From: Zantedeschia hybrid cultivar
Lineage: Eukaryota > Streptophyta > Magnoliopsida > Alismatales > Araceae
Reading direction: 5' to 3'
Assembly (NCBI GenBank): GCA_030544215.1
Contig: JARZZO010000011.1
Span: 2,590,001-2,654,000 of the forward strand
DNA: 64,000 bases
Part shown: piece after piece, positions 59,201-62,892 of the stretch
Layout of the letters: every line of letters begins with the position of its first letter
Position numbering within the stretch: position 1 is the stretch's first letter
Made by a program: the position numbers and the translations under genes
The notes under the pieces: generated by a model
The model's database searches: none
What the model saw: only the letters and a program-made list of their open reading frames with translations
Told to the model about the DNA's origin: nothing

Positions 59201-61014
59201 CTCACTTACAGGTAACTCACTTTCATACTCACCTCCAATGTAAGTGAGCTACCTCCATTCAACCAAAGGCATCCGAAAACAATCTACTAGGAAAAAGGAC
59301 AGGATCATGTGCATTCACTAAGTTACTTGTGCTTATCTTCCTCAGCTTTTCCTTCACTTATTTAAAAGACAAGCAGAGAAAACTAAACTGTAGGATTGCC
59401 ATGGCATAAAGTTTATATGCCTATATTTCTGAGTTACCATATCGTTGTAAAAACATGTGGTGCACTTAGACCAGGTGGATGTGTGTGTCCAGGGATTTGA
59501 AAAATAAAATGGAAAAAGACGGATCATGCACTTTGATTTTCCAGCTCAACAACACATGGAAGCATTACTTCCCAGGGTAAGTAAGCATCGACAAAACATA
59601 ACAATTAAATTAAACTGACCACTAGGAATTGATCTGTGTGGTTTGTCTCCTCGACTATGATAGGATTCATCTTGTCATCTTGAAGATCCAATTCTTCTAA
59701 CTTTCCTATATCCAAATTAGACATCTCCTCATCTTGTAAAACCTCATCATCATCTTGCGAGATGATTTTTCCTTCCAGACCACCATCTTGACCCTCTGCA
59801 GAATCTGCCCTTTCAACCGACAAATACGATGCTTCCAAATCCTGTTGAACCTCATGCAGTCCAGCAGAAATCATTTCTTCTCCCTGACTTTCATCCTGTG
59901 GAAGCAGACGCTCCAGGTCTTCCCTTTGGGAATCAAGGGTTCCCTCTTCCTGAACATCTTCTCCATCTCTGGTACCGACCATCTCCAATCCATGGTAGTC
60001 TTCCGCCCCCTGCTCCAGATTTACCTCCTCCAAGACAGAACTATCGCTGTCCCCAAGGCGGCCGTCGACCTCCTCCACAGCCACATCCACAGCTCCGTCC
60101 CCTCCCTCCAATTCCATCACTCCCACCACCAAATTAGAATCTTTTCCCACTTCCAGTACAGTAACCTCATATCCTCTTCCTGTCCCATCCCTTTCACTTT
60201 CACCCCCCACAACCCCCTCCAATTGTCCCATCTTACCAAGAGAATCTTCCCCCTCTTGCTGACGGCCACTGGATTCCACCTCTTTAACACTCACATTCCC
60301 ATTCCCTCCCTCAACGGGAATTTCACCTCCACCATCACCACCCACATTTCTGATGCCCTCCGCACTTCGCATGCCCAGTGCTCCGTCCCCCTCCTCGGCC
60401 AATAAAGAGCTCTCAACTTCCCCATCCACACCTTCCTCCACCTCTACCCGCGCCTCACAAATTGCAACCCCCAATCCCGCGGCCTCCGCCGTCCGCAGCC
60501 GCTCCAAATCGCCTGCATACCCCAGATCCTCCGCCAGACCACCCTCAACTCCGCTCCCACCCTCGCAGACCCCGCTCGCTGCCTGCACCGCCTCATCCCA
60601 CATCGCGCCGGCCGCCGCAGCCTCGTTCGCGTCCGCAGCAGCAGCGCCGAACCGGAAGACGATGCTGCCGTCCGAGCACACTGCGGAAGAAGACACCACC
60701 ACCGGACCCTGCGTCAGTAGAAGCAAGACCACCAAGGCTGCCACCCAAGCGGGCAGCTCCCCCGGCGAGAGGGAGGGGAGGGCGAGAGTACCAGAGGTGG
60801 AGAGGAGCTCCAGCGGGGCGGGAGGGGGGGAAGGGGAGCCCTCGATGGCGCGCGGCGGAGACGGCCTCGGCCTCCTGGGCGGCGGCGGTGGCACGGTGGC
60901 GGTGGGCGGGCGGGGGAGGAGGCGCGCGGTGGTGGAGGAGGAGGAGGAGGCGGCGGAGGAGGAGAGGGGACGGGGGTCGAGGAAGGCGGAGCAGGATAGC
61001 ACGATGTCCGCCAT
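7700..61014 (-). CDS. Protein phosphatase 2C, PP2C62/BIPP2C1-like; eight exons spread over 53 kb
   Basis: Metal-dependent Ser/Thr protein phosphatase. Exons in gene order: 61014-59620, 45045-44951, 27979-27910, 21618-21531, 20014-19845, 10236-10093, 8081-7953, 7861-7700. Every junction is GT-AG and the phases match; the exons total 2253 nt, 750 residues plus TGA. The catalytic domain is about residues 505-745. Motifs seen: GEDAYF (525-530), GVADGVGQW (538-546), HVANIGDSG (609-617), TATDGLFDN (668-676) and GGKLDDVTVVV (734-744). The aspartates that bind the metal pair in this family are present. The N-terminal 465 residues hold a Ser/Pro-rich leader and an acidic region. From memory, this layout matches Arabidopsis PP2C62 and rice BIPP2C1. 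Introns of about 14.6, 17.0, 6.3, 1.5, 9.6, 2.0 and 0.09 kb carry the mobile elements. Weakest calls: the exon 1 donor and exon 2. Confidence 0.9.
8280..8319. repeat. CT/TA microsatellite in intron 6
   Basis: A run of (CT)n passes directly into (TA)n. Other CT runs in the same intron lie at about 8567-8592, 9040-9064 and 9469-9487. Intron 6 otherwise holds AT-rich sequence from 8340 to 9000 with no gene. Confidence 0.8.
9125..9870 (+). repeat. Tandemly duplicated 167-bp unit with CT repeats in intron 6
   Basis: The block starting TGCTACC at 9125 recurs at 9292, about 167 bases later. Shared words include CTCCATGTCACACATGGCAG, AGGGCCCAGGCATGACCCT and GGCAGGACTGCCAGAGGAGG. A weaker third relative can be traced through 9480-9870 (GGCCCAGGCATGCCCTGAG, CACCCTC). 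Open frames cross the region, but their products are low-complexity and not convincing. The origin is unknown. Confidence 0.65.
11916..12373 (-). repeat. LTR A (3' LTR) of the intron 5 three-LTR element
   Basis: About 458 bases, with ends TGATGCGGGA and ATCATCA as read on the plus strand. It is followed at 12374-12420 by the polypurine-side block, which on the minus strand reads CTCGAGGACGAGTTTTCTCG and then AAGGGAGAAT. Confidence 0.85.
12427..12933 (-). pseudogene. Small decayed ORF of the non-autonomous LTR element
   Basis: Two minus-strand open pieces, 12933-12748 and 12690-12427, read as one small protein of roughly 170 residues broken by stops between them. The first part is rich in Lys, Asn and Trp and looks helical (LEKDWNNFKNDLNQLKGDIQ). 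The second is acidic (SIADDDLFLTEEFEPKTGE). A related, more broken version is found at 29170-29700 in the truncated family member, which shows that the sequence belongs to the element. No enzyme motif is seen. A gag-like or structural role is possible but unproven. Confidence 0.45.
13921..13937 (+). repeat. Left target-site duplication of the nested LINE (17 bp)
   Basis: TGTGGTGGCCCACACCA occurs here and again at 17417-17433, directly after the TTGAG repeats that end the LINE. The long, exact duplication is typical of target-primed reverse transcription. It shows that the LINE landed inside the internal region of the older LTR element. Confidence 0.9.
13938..17416 (+). mobile_element. RTE-type LINE, near full length, decayed
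   Basis: Flanked by a 17-bp target-site duplication and ending in a short tail of TTGAG repeats, a style known for RTE-clade LINEs. Its order is endonuclease then reverse transcriptase. Endonuclease (about 14318-15063): VGSWNIGSLTGK, YIQEIK, DFILAKK and QHRLVVLDV, matching the AP-endonuclease-like motifs. Reverse transcriptase (about 16190-17260): QFGFMPDRST, VFIDLEKAYD, GMHQGSTVSPYLFALVMD and the catalytic FADDIVLID. Several stops and frame changes interrupt it (for example near 14604, 14923 and 16584), so it is dead. It lies on the plus strand, antisense to both the surrounding LTR element and the host phosphatase gene. Confidence 0.9.
15535..15963 (+). repeat. 212-bp tandem duplication inside the LINE
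   Basis: The segment starting AAGTTAGGTGCATCAAGG at 15535 repeats at 15747. The two copies run 15535-15746 and 15747-15958 with a short overhang. I saw one difference between them (AGTGGGCATAG against AGTGGACATAG). The copies cover the region between endonuclease and reverse transcriptase, including the end of the pre-RT segment. The near-identity means the duplication is younger than the decay of the element. Confidence 0.9.
17698..17711 (-). other. Primer-binding site, initiator methionine tRNA type
   Basis: On the minus strand TGGTATCAGAGCTC starts four bases (GTTT) after the end of the LTR at 17716. TGGTATCAGAGC is the standard complement of the 3' end of initiator methionine tRNA in plant LTR elements. 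It fixes the 5' side of the element at the right. Confidence 0.85.
17716..18172 (-). repeat. LTR B (5' LTR adjacent to the primer-binding site)
   Basis: About 457 bases, related to LTR A and LTR C throughout. Its left end has mutated to TAATACGGGA. The right end is CCCATCA. Confidence 0.85.
18182..18630 (-). repeat. LTR C (extra outer LTR)
   Basis: About 449 bases, with ends TGATGCAGGA and CTCATCA as read on plus. It is separated from LTR B by the nine bases TTTCAAAAC. Read on the minus strand the spacer is GTTTTGAAA, and its first six bases equal those that follow LTR B at the primer-binding site (GTTTTGG). It is followed directly by the outer target-site duplication ACAAC. Confidence 0.85.
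18636..19844. other. Remainder of intron 5, no gene seen
   Basis: AT-rich intron sequence. The words around 18640-18770 (GCCAAAGCTAGAGCTTCTAG and ATGACATTATATA) weakly resemble 11735-11830 on the other side of the LTR element, so the target region probably held an old local repeat. Nothing else is recognisable. Confidence 0.5.
22790..23965 (+). repeat. U3 array of palindromic CCACCCGGTGAGGGTGG modules
   Basis: About a dozen imperfect copies of the near-palindrome CACCCGGTGAGGGTGG or its complement CCACCCTCACCGGGTGG. They lie for example near 22803-22853, 22906-22950, 23098-23116, 23152-23212, 23687-23702, 23800-23820, 23882-23900 and 23942-23960. They are spaced irregularly upstream of the TATA box at 23993. 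A role as a transcription-factor or silencing target array is possible but not shown. Confidence 0.75.
23483..23661 (+). repeat. Short dispersed element, copy 1 (about 180 bp, GACTCGACCGAGTC-rich)
   Basis: Runs from GGCATGGTTTGCCGTACCGG to CAGTGAACCTTGG. A related copy lies in the opposite orientation at 53477-53676. The two ends are imperfect inverted repeats (ATGGTTTGCC against AAGGTTCGCC), which suggests a small non-autonomous DNA element. The interior is dense in GACTCG and CGAGTC words. It is nested in the U3 part of the solo LTR. Confidence 0.6.
23993..24000 (+). promoter_or_regulatory. TATA box of the solo LTR
   Basis: TATAAATA, preceded by GAAGGC and followed by CCCCCTGGG. The same context (AAGCC, TATAAATA, CCCCCC) occurs on the minus strand of the other solo LTR at 49903-49910, so it is a conserved promoter element of the family. 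Confidence 0.7.
24400..26035 (+). repeat. Minisatellite of about 42-50 bp units, roughly 1.6 kb
   Basis: Two repeat types follow each other. Type 1 (24400 to about 25330) alternates AATCCAACGGTCGGATCTTC with AAGATCTCGACCCGATCTTA in units of about 43-50 bases. Type 2 (about 25340-26035) uses AAATCTAACGGTCTGATCTT with TTTGATCTCAACCGTAAAC in units of about 42 bases. Units are diverged, so the array is old, but the last part includes a near-exact 106-base duplication. It has no spacers of unique sequence and no coding capacity. It lies downstream of the LTR TATA box, so it belongs to the R/U5 part of the LTR. Confidence 0.85.
25819..26030 (+). repeat. 106-bp higher-order duplication at the end of the minisatellite
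   Basis: GTTAACTTCAATTCAACAGT starts at 25819 and again at 25925. The two 106-base blocks each contain more than two basic units and differ at only about three positions, so this duplication is much younger than the array around it. Confidence 0.85.
26578..26830. repeat. 253-bp MITE with long inverted arms and an 8-bp target duplication
   Basis: The arms start GGGATTTTTACTTTTCAG on both strands and stay similar for about 60 bases. The centre holds a second palindrome, AAAAGTCCCTCTAGAGGGAC. AAATATAA flanks it at 26570-26577 and 26831-26838. An 8-bp duplication suggests mobilisation by a hAT transposase. The whole element would fold into a hairpin, a possible small-RNA source. It is nested near the right end of the solo LTR. 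Confidence 0.85.
27424..27728. repeat. MITE-like hairpin element, copy 1
   Basis: The ends are inverted repeats: AAGAGTAATACTTGCTGCA on the left, and AAGAGTAATACTTGCTACA read from the right on the other strand. A second, inner inverted pair (GGTGATCCAAAAA with its partner TTTTTGGATCCTC) and an innermost pair (CAATGAACAGTAAAAG with CTTTTACTGTTCATTG) make it a stacked hairpin. A degenerate relative lies at 61473-61800. The target-site duplication was not resolved. Confidence 0.65.
28753..30052 (-). mobile_element. Truncated third member of the non-autonomous LTR family
   Basis: The left LTR is 28753-29136 (start TGACGAGAAACGGCG). It is followed by the family's polypurine-side block, which on minus reads CTCGAGGACGAGTTTTCTCA and then ACCTGGGGAGAAT. 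The internal part (29137 to about 29890) matches the small ORF region of the intron 5 element. The right LTR survives only as its last 150 bases or so (about 29895-30052), and the primer-binding site is lost. GATGC flanks it at 28748-28752 and 30053-30057. The intact flanks show that the internal deletion came after insertion. It sits in sense orientation in intron 2. Confidence 0.8.
30254..30390 (+). repeat. Three tandem copies of a 47-bp unit
   Basis: GGAAGAGGTGAATAAGA recurs at spacings of 47 bases, starting near 30257, 30304 and 30351. Each copy is followed by GGATAGGGC or GAATAGGGC and by a CTATTAT or TTATTAT word. No coding capacity is seen. Confidence 0.85.
30391..31879. other. Intron 2 sequence without recognised genes
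   Basis: Ordinary intron-like sequence with A-runs and a short CA/CAC repeat near 31500-31550. Segments such as CAGCCCAAGCCTGAGTT near 30480-30600 are locally repetitive (CAGCCCAA-type words). Nothing else is called. Confidence 0.5.
31888..32372. repeat. hAT-type MITE with CATAGTTGTCAAGGCG ends
   Basis: The terminal inverted repeats are CATAGTTGTCAAGGCG on the left and its complement CGCCTTGACAACTATG on the right. They are flanked by the exact 8-bp duplication CACTGAAC (31880-31887 and 32373-32380). Inside are GGCGCC/GGCACC-type short repeats at both sides and a long TA/TATG microsatellite in the middle (about 32060-32270). An 8-bp duplication is typical of hAT elements. Length 485 bp, no coding capacity. 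Confidence 0.9.
35288..35772. repeat. Second MITE with CATAGTTGTCA-type ends, nested in the copia element
   Basis: The left end is CATAGTTGTCATTCCC; the right end read on the other strand is CATAGTAGTCAATGTC. Flanking 8-mers are ACGCCTTC (35280-35287) and ACACCTTC (35773-35780), one mismatch apart. The interior is built from CATCCCAG and GGGACAG words in opposite orientations. The length, 485 bp, equals that of the MITE at 31888, although the interiors differ. Confidence 0.8.
35834..37470 (-). repeat. 3' LTR of the Ty3/gypsy element
   Basis: 1637 bases. The GC-rich centre (about 36300-36960) makes several long spurious open frames on both strands. The outer end is TGATGCGGGA on the plus strand. 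The inner end, CACCA, is followed at 37471 by the polypurine-side block, read on minus as GGCCGGGAAGAAT. Confidence 0.95.
37502..40949 (-). pseudogene. Decayed gypsy pol: protease, reverse transcriptase, RNase H, integrase, chromodomain-like tail
   Basis: On the minus strand: protease with IIDSGS (about 40895), then reverse transcriptase with KIDLKSGYHQ and PFGLSNAPSIFM. The catalytic box reads YFDN instead of YFDD (about 39665). RNase H has SCDAFGVGIGGVL and YSTYDKEFYAVV. Integrase has an HHCC-like zinc region (HFGRNKT to CRICATAK, about 38690-38790) and core pieces SMDFVLGLP, VSDRD and YYPQTDGQTEVVNR (about 38350). The last part (about 37510-37650) resembles a chromodomain: LVYWRG and then DTWITREELQ. 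Lesions include stops near 39927 and 38580 and frame changes near 39070 and 38495. It cannot encode a working polyprotein as it stands. Confidence 0.9.
40953..42809 (-). pseudogene. Decayed gypsy gag
   Basis: Starts at the ATG at 42809, about 190 bases after the primer-binding site. The first part is open to 42426, then an Arg/Asp-rich stretch carries several stops (about 42425-41830). The last part is open from 41795 to 40956 and contains a retrotransposon-gag domain (YLPTTYRHRLIDRWQSISQG) and a zinc knuckle with C-x2-C-x4-H-x4-C spacing (CFRCQGFGHYQSEC, about 41200). A single stop separates gag from the in-frame protease, so gag and pol were probably one frame. Confidence 0.88.
42984..42995 (-). 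other. Primer-binding site of the Ty3/gypsy element
   Basis: TGGTATCAGAGC on the minus strand, three bases (GAT) after the 5' LTR end at 42999. It is complementary to the initiator methionine tRNA 3' end, the same type as in the three-LTR elements. Confidence 0.9.
42999..44643 (-). repeat. 5' LTR of the Ty3/gypsy element
   Basis: 1645 bases, matching 35834-37470 along its length. It carries a few more bases near 44048-44070, where CGCCGCGTGACGTCGTG is partly missing from the left copy. Most differences from the left copy are C/T or G/A. Confidence 0.95.
44951..45045 (-). CDS. Exon 2 of the PP2C gene (linker between acidic region and catalytic domain)
   Basis: 95 nt, preceded by TTTTCAG and followed by GTATGC. 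It encodes a short acidic linker starting AQNNEVKEQD and ending in a split lysine codon that is completed by the first base of exon 3 (27979-27910). The perfect phase match on both sides is the main support, since this linker is not strongly conserved. It lies about 120 bases from the end of the copia and Ty3 insertion complex. Confidence 0.75.
45246..46269. other. Intron 1 sequence between exon 2 and the hAT remnant
   Basis: At 45370-45560 short repeats of AATTAATGGGC and TAGGCCCTAA recur in degenerate form. A GC-rich, C-run stretch follows at 45540-45680. The rest is AT-rich. This may include the 3' terminal region of the hAT element, but I could not identify a terminal inverted repeat. Confidence 0.4.
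48264..50584 (-). mobile_element. Solo LTR (2.3 kb) inserted in the hAT transposase gene
   Basis: Ends are TGTTTGCGCGAAG and GGTTCCAACA on the plus strand. GTTGC (48259-48263) and GCTGC (50585-50589) flank it, a 5-bp duplication with one change. Removing the insert and one copy of the duplication rejoins the hAT frame across a conserved Cys-Ala-Ala-His segment, which fixes the boundaries. It has no coding region. On the minus strand the order is a U3 with CCACCGGTGGG palindromes (about 50520-49920), a TATA box at 49903-49910, a long AT-rich repetitive stretch (about 49450-48600), and a TAATTAACACTGACCGAGG segment. It is the same family as the LTR at 22526-26880. Confidence 0.85.
49903..49910 (-). 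promoter_or_regulatory. TATA box of the solo LTR in the hAT gene
   Basis: TATAAATA on the minus strand, between GAAGCC and CCCCCC. Its context matches the TATA box at 23993 in the other solo LTR. Confidence 0.65.
51840..52430. repeat. Four tandem copies of a 150-bp unit with an internal palindrome
   Basis: AATAAGTTCAATT starts at 51861, 52014, 52160 and 52312, giving spacings of 153, 146 and 152. Each unit contains TTCAATTGAGTG, a loop TTTGGCA, then CACTCAATTGAA or a close variant, so it can form a hairpin. AAATCCTAATTAAGATTAAT and ACACAAATCTGTG-like words also recur. The array begins about 60 bases upstream of the hAT transposase reading frame, where hAT elements often carry transposase-binding subterminal repeats. 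That role is an inference. Confidence 0.85.
52632..52672 (+). repeat. Run of 26 G followed by GA repeats
   Basis: 52632-52657 is an unbroken G run, followed by (AG)n to about 52672. Such a run could form G-quadruplexes. Its exact length may also be a sequencing or assembly artefact. Confidence 0.8.
52740..53040. repeat. Degenerate GATCCGA/AGCCGAT repeat region
   Basis: Words such as GATCAGCCGATC, GCCGATTCAAGCCGAT and GATCCGAATC recur in both orientations, giving a diffuse inverted-repeat structure. It is probably an old non-autonomous element, but the ends are not clear. A similar GATCCGGATCCGA-rich stretch lies at 62740-62890, just before the carboxylesterase pseudogene. Confidence 0.4.
53477..53676 (-). 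repeat. Short dispersed element, copy 2 (inverted relative to 23483)
   Basis: Runs from GCAAGGTTCGCCAACTCG to GGTACGGCAAACCATGGC. Read on the minus strand it matches 23483-23661 over most of its length, including GGTTTGCCGTACCGGATC and GAGTCGACCCGACTCG-like words. The pair lies 30 kb apart in introns 1 and 3. Confidence 0.6.
53677..54364. other. Intron 1 sequence, no gene seen
   Basis: AT-rich intron sequence up to the target-site duplication of the 54-kb element. A 73-codon open frame at 53882-54103 has no recognised domain. Confidence 0.5.
54370..54810 (-). repeat. LTR 1 (extra outer LTR)
   Basis: 441 bases, ends TGATGCGGGA and TTTGCATCA on plus. It is preceded by the outer duplication GAATC and followed by the spacer ATAAAC (54811-54816). 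Confidence 0.92.
54817..55258 (-). repeat. LTR 2 (3' LTR next to the polypurine side)
   Basis: 442 bases. It differs from LTR 1 at a few points, such as GAACCATTTC for GAACCGTTTC and TATATAAGG for TATATAGGG. It is followed by ATCTCCCCTGGTTCG, which on minus gives the purine tract CAGGGGAGAT. Confidence 0.92.
55259..56237 (-). pseudogene. ORF of the young non-autonomous element, with a protease-like start
   Basis: Minus-strand frame from ATG at 56237 with one stop near 56140, then open to 55173 inside LTR 2 (315 codons in the open part). Near the start, hydrophobic residues precede DERAS-x-NVI, at the place where retroviral-type proteases have D-S/T-G-A. Downstream, ICLGREWLSE resembles the second conserved block of such proteases, so I read it as a degenerate or derived aspartic-protease-like fold without the usual catalytic triplet. 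The C-terminal 200 residues are acidic. The end includes the family peptide FKTRGRVFSNQG, encoded by the conserved CTCGAGGACGAG block. The function is unknown; the protease link is an inference. Confidence 0.4.
56385..56850. repeat. About four tandem copies of a 133-140-bp unit inside the young element
   Basis: The word GGTATGCGTG(C/T)AGCAGCGGCACG is present near 56676 and 56809 (spacing 133). Weaker copies lie near 56397 and 56545. Each is followed by AAACGAGACAGATCGG-like and ACACGCAAATCGAGGCGG-like words. Similar single copies occur in the other two family members, near 12975-13000 and 29775-29820. The repeat was therefore amplified in this copy or lineage. Confidence 0.75.
57190..57876. 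other. GC-rich leader of the young element
   Basis: Very GC-rich sequence dominated by GGCGGC/GGCGACGG-type trinucleotides between the primer-binding site and the repeat block. Long open frames run on both strands, but their products are low-complexity (Arg, Gly, Ala, Pro runs) and match no known domain. I treat it as untranslated leader. Confidence 0.6.
57878..57890 (-). other. Primer-binding site of the young element
   Basis: TGGTATCAGAGCC on minus, five bases (GTTTT) after the 5' LTR at 57896. Initiator methionine tRNA type. Confidence 0.88.
57896..58336 (-). repeat. LTR 3 (5' LTR) of the young element
   Basis: 441 bases. One visible difference from LTR 1 is GACCCTTAGCGTC for GACCCTTGGCGTC. 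It is followed directly by the outer duplication GAATC. Confidence 0.92.
58856..59274. repeat. Candidate MITE in intron 1
   Basis: The left end is GGGTCCCTTTGGTTGTTTGA; the right end read on the other strand is GGATGCCTTTGGTTGAATGG. The interior repeats GTGAGTTACATGTAACTCAC-like palindromes and words such as AACCAAA. About 419 bases. The target duplication was not resolved. Confidence 0.55.
59620..61014 (-). CDS. Exon 1 of the PP2C gene: leader, membrane-like segment and acidic region
   Basis: 465 codons exactly. The start is the ATG at 61014-61012 in the context TCCATGGCG; an upstream TTG at 61020 is in frame but is not a normal plant start. Residues 1-60 are rich in Ser, Pro and Arg, like a plastid transit peptide. 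Residues about 88-107 (AWVAALVVLLLL) form one hydrophobic, membrane-like segment. Residues about 125-460 are very acidic and low in complexity, with many Glu, Asp and Gly and little sign of a fold. The proposed donor is GTCAGT at 59619; a GTGGTC three bases earlier would also keep the phase. GA repeats at about 61114-61140 are CT repeats in the likely 5' leader. Confidence 0.85.
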
Positions 61015-61472
61015 GGACAAGTAAGAGGGAGAGGTGTAGGGAGGAGGATAACGATTTTAAACAGAGAAGTGGGGAAAAATTAATTATAGCAATTAAAATA
61101 AAATATACATGTAGAGAGAGAGAGAGAAAAAGAGAGAGAGACGTTATTAAATTCAAAATTAAATTAAATTATTATGTGGCCGGACATTGTTGTGCACAGC
61201 GGCCACATACTGCGTCTGACGCCTTCCCTCCTTTAATAAAAGTTAAGAAATATTGGGGTGAATCTTTTTTCAGCCACTTTCTTTGTCGTACTCTGTTTTG
61301 TTGATTTCGTTTAAAAATTAAACGGCAAAGAAAACCGAATTCAAGTTTAAAGTGCTTGCGATCAAGACCGGTTAAGGCTGTTATCCATCTAAAAAGAGGG
61401 GTCCCCACGTTTTTCTGGGCCGACGCGGTCGTGGCCCACAATCGGGCTCGTGTGCAGCAGGAGCTGATAAGC
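61015..61472. promoter_or_regulatory. 5' leader and probable promoter region of the PP2C gene
   Basis: Read on the minus strand, the region before the ATG at 61014 contains CT-rich runs (GA repeats on plus at about 61114-61140) and AT-rich sequence around 61145-61175. I could not pick a clear TATA box. No other gene is seen here. Confidence 0.35.
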
Positions 61473-61800
61473 AAGAGTAACACTTGCTACAGTGATTCCT
61501 TGAGTGCAGAAGGTTTAAAAAAACATTTTTTAATTTTTCTTAGATGGGTCTCTAAGTATTCTATACATACATACAGGTTGATCTCTGATTGGATGATCTA
61601 AAAAAATTTAAAAATTTAAAAATTGGACCTCAATAACTAGTAAAAAGTATCTTTAATGGGCTGAACCCAATAATAATTTTTTATTTTCTTATATTCTTTT
61701 AATCGTCCGATCAAAATCGGCATTTACGGACTTGCAGGACACTTCTGAGGCTACATGAAAAAATTCAAAAAATAATTTCTTTAACACATTGCAGTAACTA
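61473..61800. repeat. Degenerate relative of the hairpin element at 27424
   Basis: AAGAGTAACACTTGCTACA resembles the 27424 element's terminal AAGAGTAATACTTGCT. Further inside, GATTGGATGATCTAAAAAAA and CCTCAATAACTAGTAAAAAG match its inner words. The right end is decayed. Confidence 0.45.
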
Positions 61801-61935
61801 TTTCACCTATCAAACTAGCATCAAGTGGCTAACTTGAATAACTCCATTGGCAACCTCGCCATCCTCGTTTGGACCATGGACGCGGAGCTCTGGGCTCCCT
61901 CGGCAAGAAGTACACTTTGATTATGGGGACCTGGT

Positions 61936-62101
61936 CACATGGGTCCATAACTGGTGCAAGCTTATTGGGCCTCGCAGAGATCCCCAACGAACAGGTTCAA
62001 GCTACAAAAAGGATGAACCACATGGGTCCATAACTGGTGCAAGCTTATTGGGCCTCGCAGAGATCCCCAACGAACAGGTTCAAGCTAGAAAAAGGATGAA
62101 C
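61936..62101 (+). repeat. 83-bp tandem duplication
   Basis: The block from CACATGGGTCCATAACTGG at 61936 repeats at 62019 with one visible difference (AAGCTACAAAA against AAGCTAGAAAA). An open frame of 114 codons crosses it, but I recognise no domain. Confidence 0.9.
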
Positions 62102-62892
62102 CACATAGGGGATCGATCCATGTTGTCTAGAAATATACCGAGAGGTACGCCGCTTCGCTTGCTCCTCCAACTCATATTCCTTCGGAAATGAAGGGGCTGA
62201 AGAAGCTTTTAGAAACTTTGGCCAATACCATAGACGAGTGCTGGTAGTCTGACCCACGATATTGAGCTTCTAATTAATCTAATCAAGAACGTCTAGGCAG
62301 TTAGGTAACCCAGTTGGAACTGTTTGCACGTGTTTTGCATCATTGCATGGGGTCAGCCGCACCACGTGTGGAGCAGTTCTGTGCTTCAAAACCCCATCGA
62401 TTAGTTTTTTTTTTTTCAATTTCCTAATTCTCGTGAATCATGATCCAAGGAATCTACATTGTAATGTGACAAAGTCATATCAACTGCATGCCCTCATCTT
62501 ATTGTAGCAAATATATTATATACAATGAAACAATTTTAAAACAAGTATGTAAAGGTCAGTTTCGTTTTCGTATCAAAAGTTTTATACTCTAAACTATGTC
62601 ATGCTTTGGAAGTTGAGTAAATTTACGATGGGCTTTGGATGTTGGATCAAATGAAAAAGAACGAACAGCCAATTAAATTATCAAAAATACATGCTGTGTG
62701 ATCGTAGTGCACCTACCATCTGATTGGTGGTATCTAGGGGTGTAAATGGATCACGTAGATCCGATAACTCGATCCGGATCCGACTTATATATCGAATTCG
62801 GATCATCACATAACCCGAAAATTGAAGCCTACAACAGGTCTCGGGTCAGGTCTGATCCGATCCGAAATCAATGACTCGGATCAAATCCCGGG

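Noticed and set aside
60353..61304. Plus-strand frames of 223 and 308 codons
   Set aside because: They are antisense to the GC-rich first exon of the phosphatase gene, with Arg/Pro runs and no domain.
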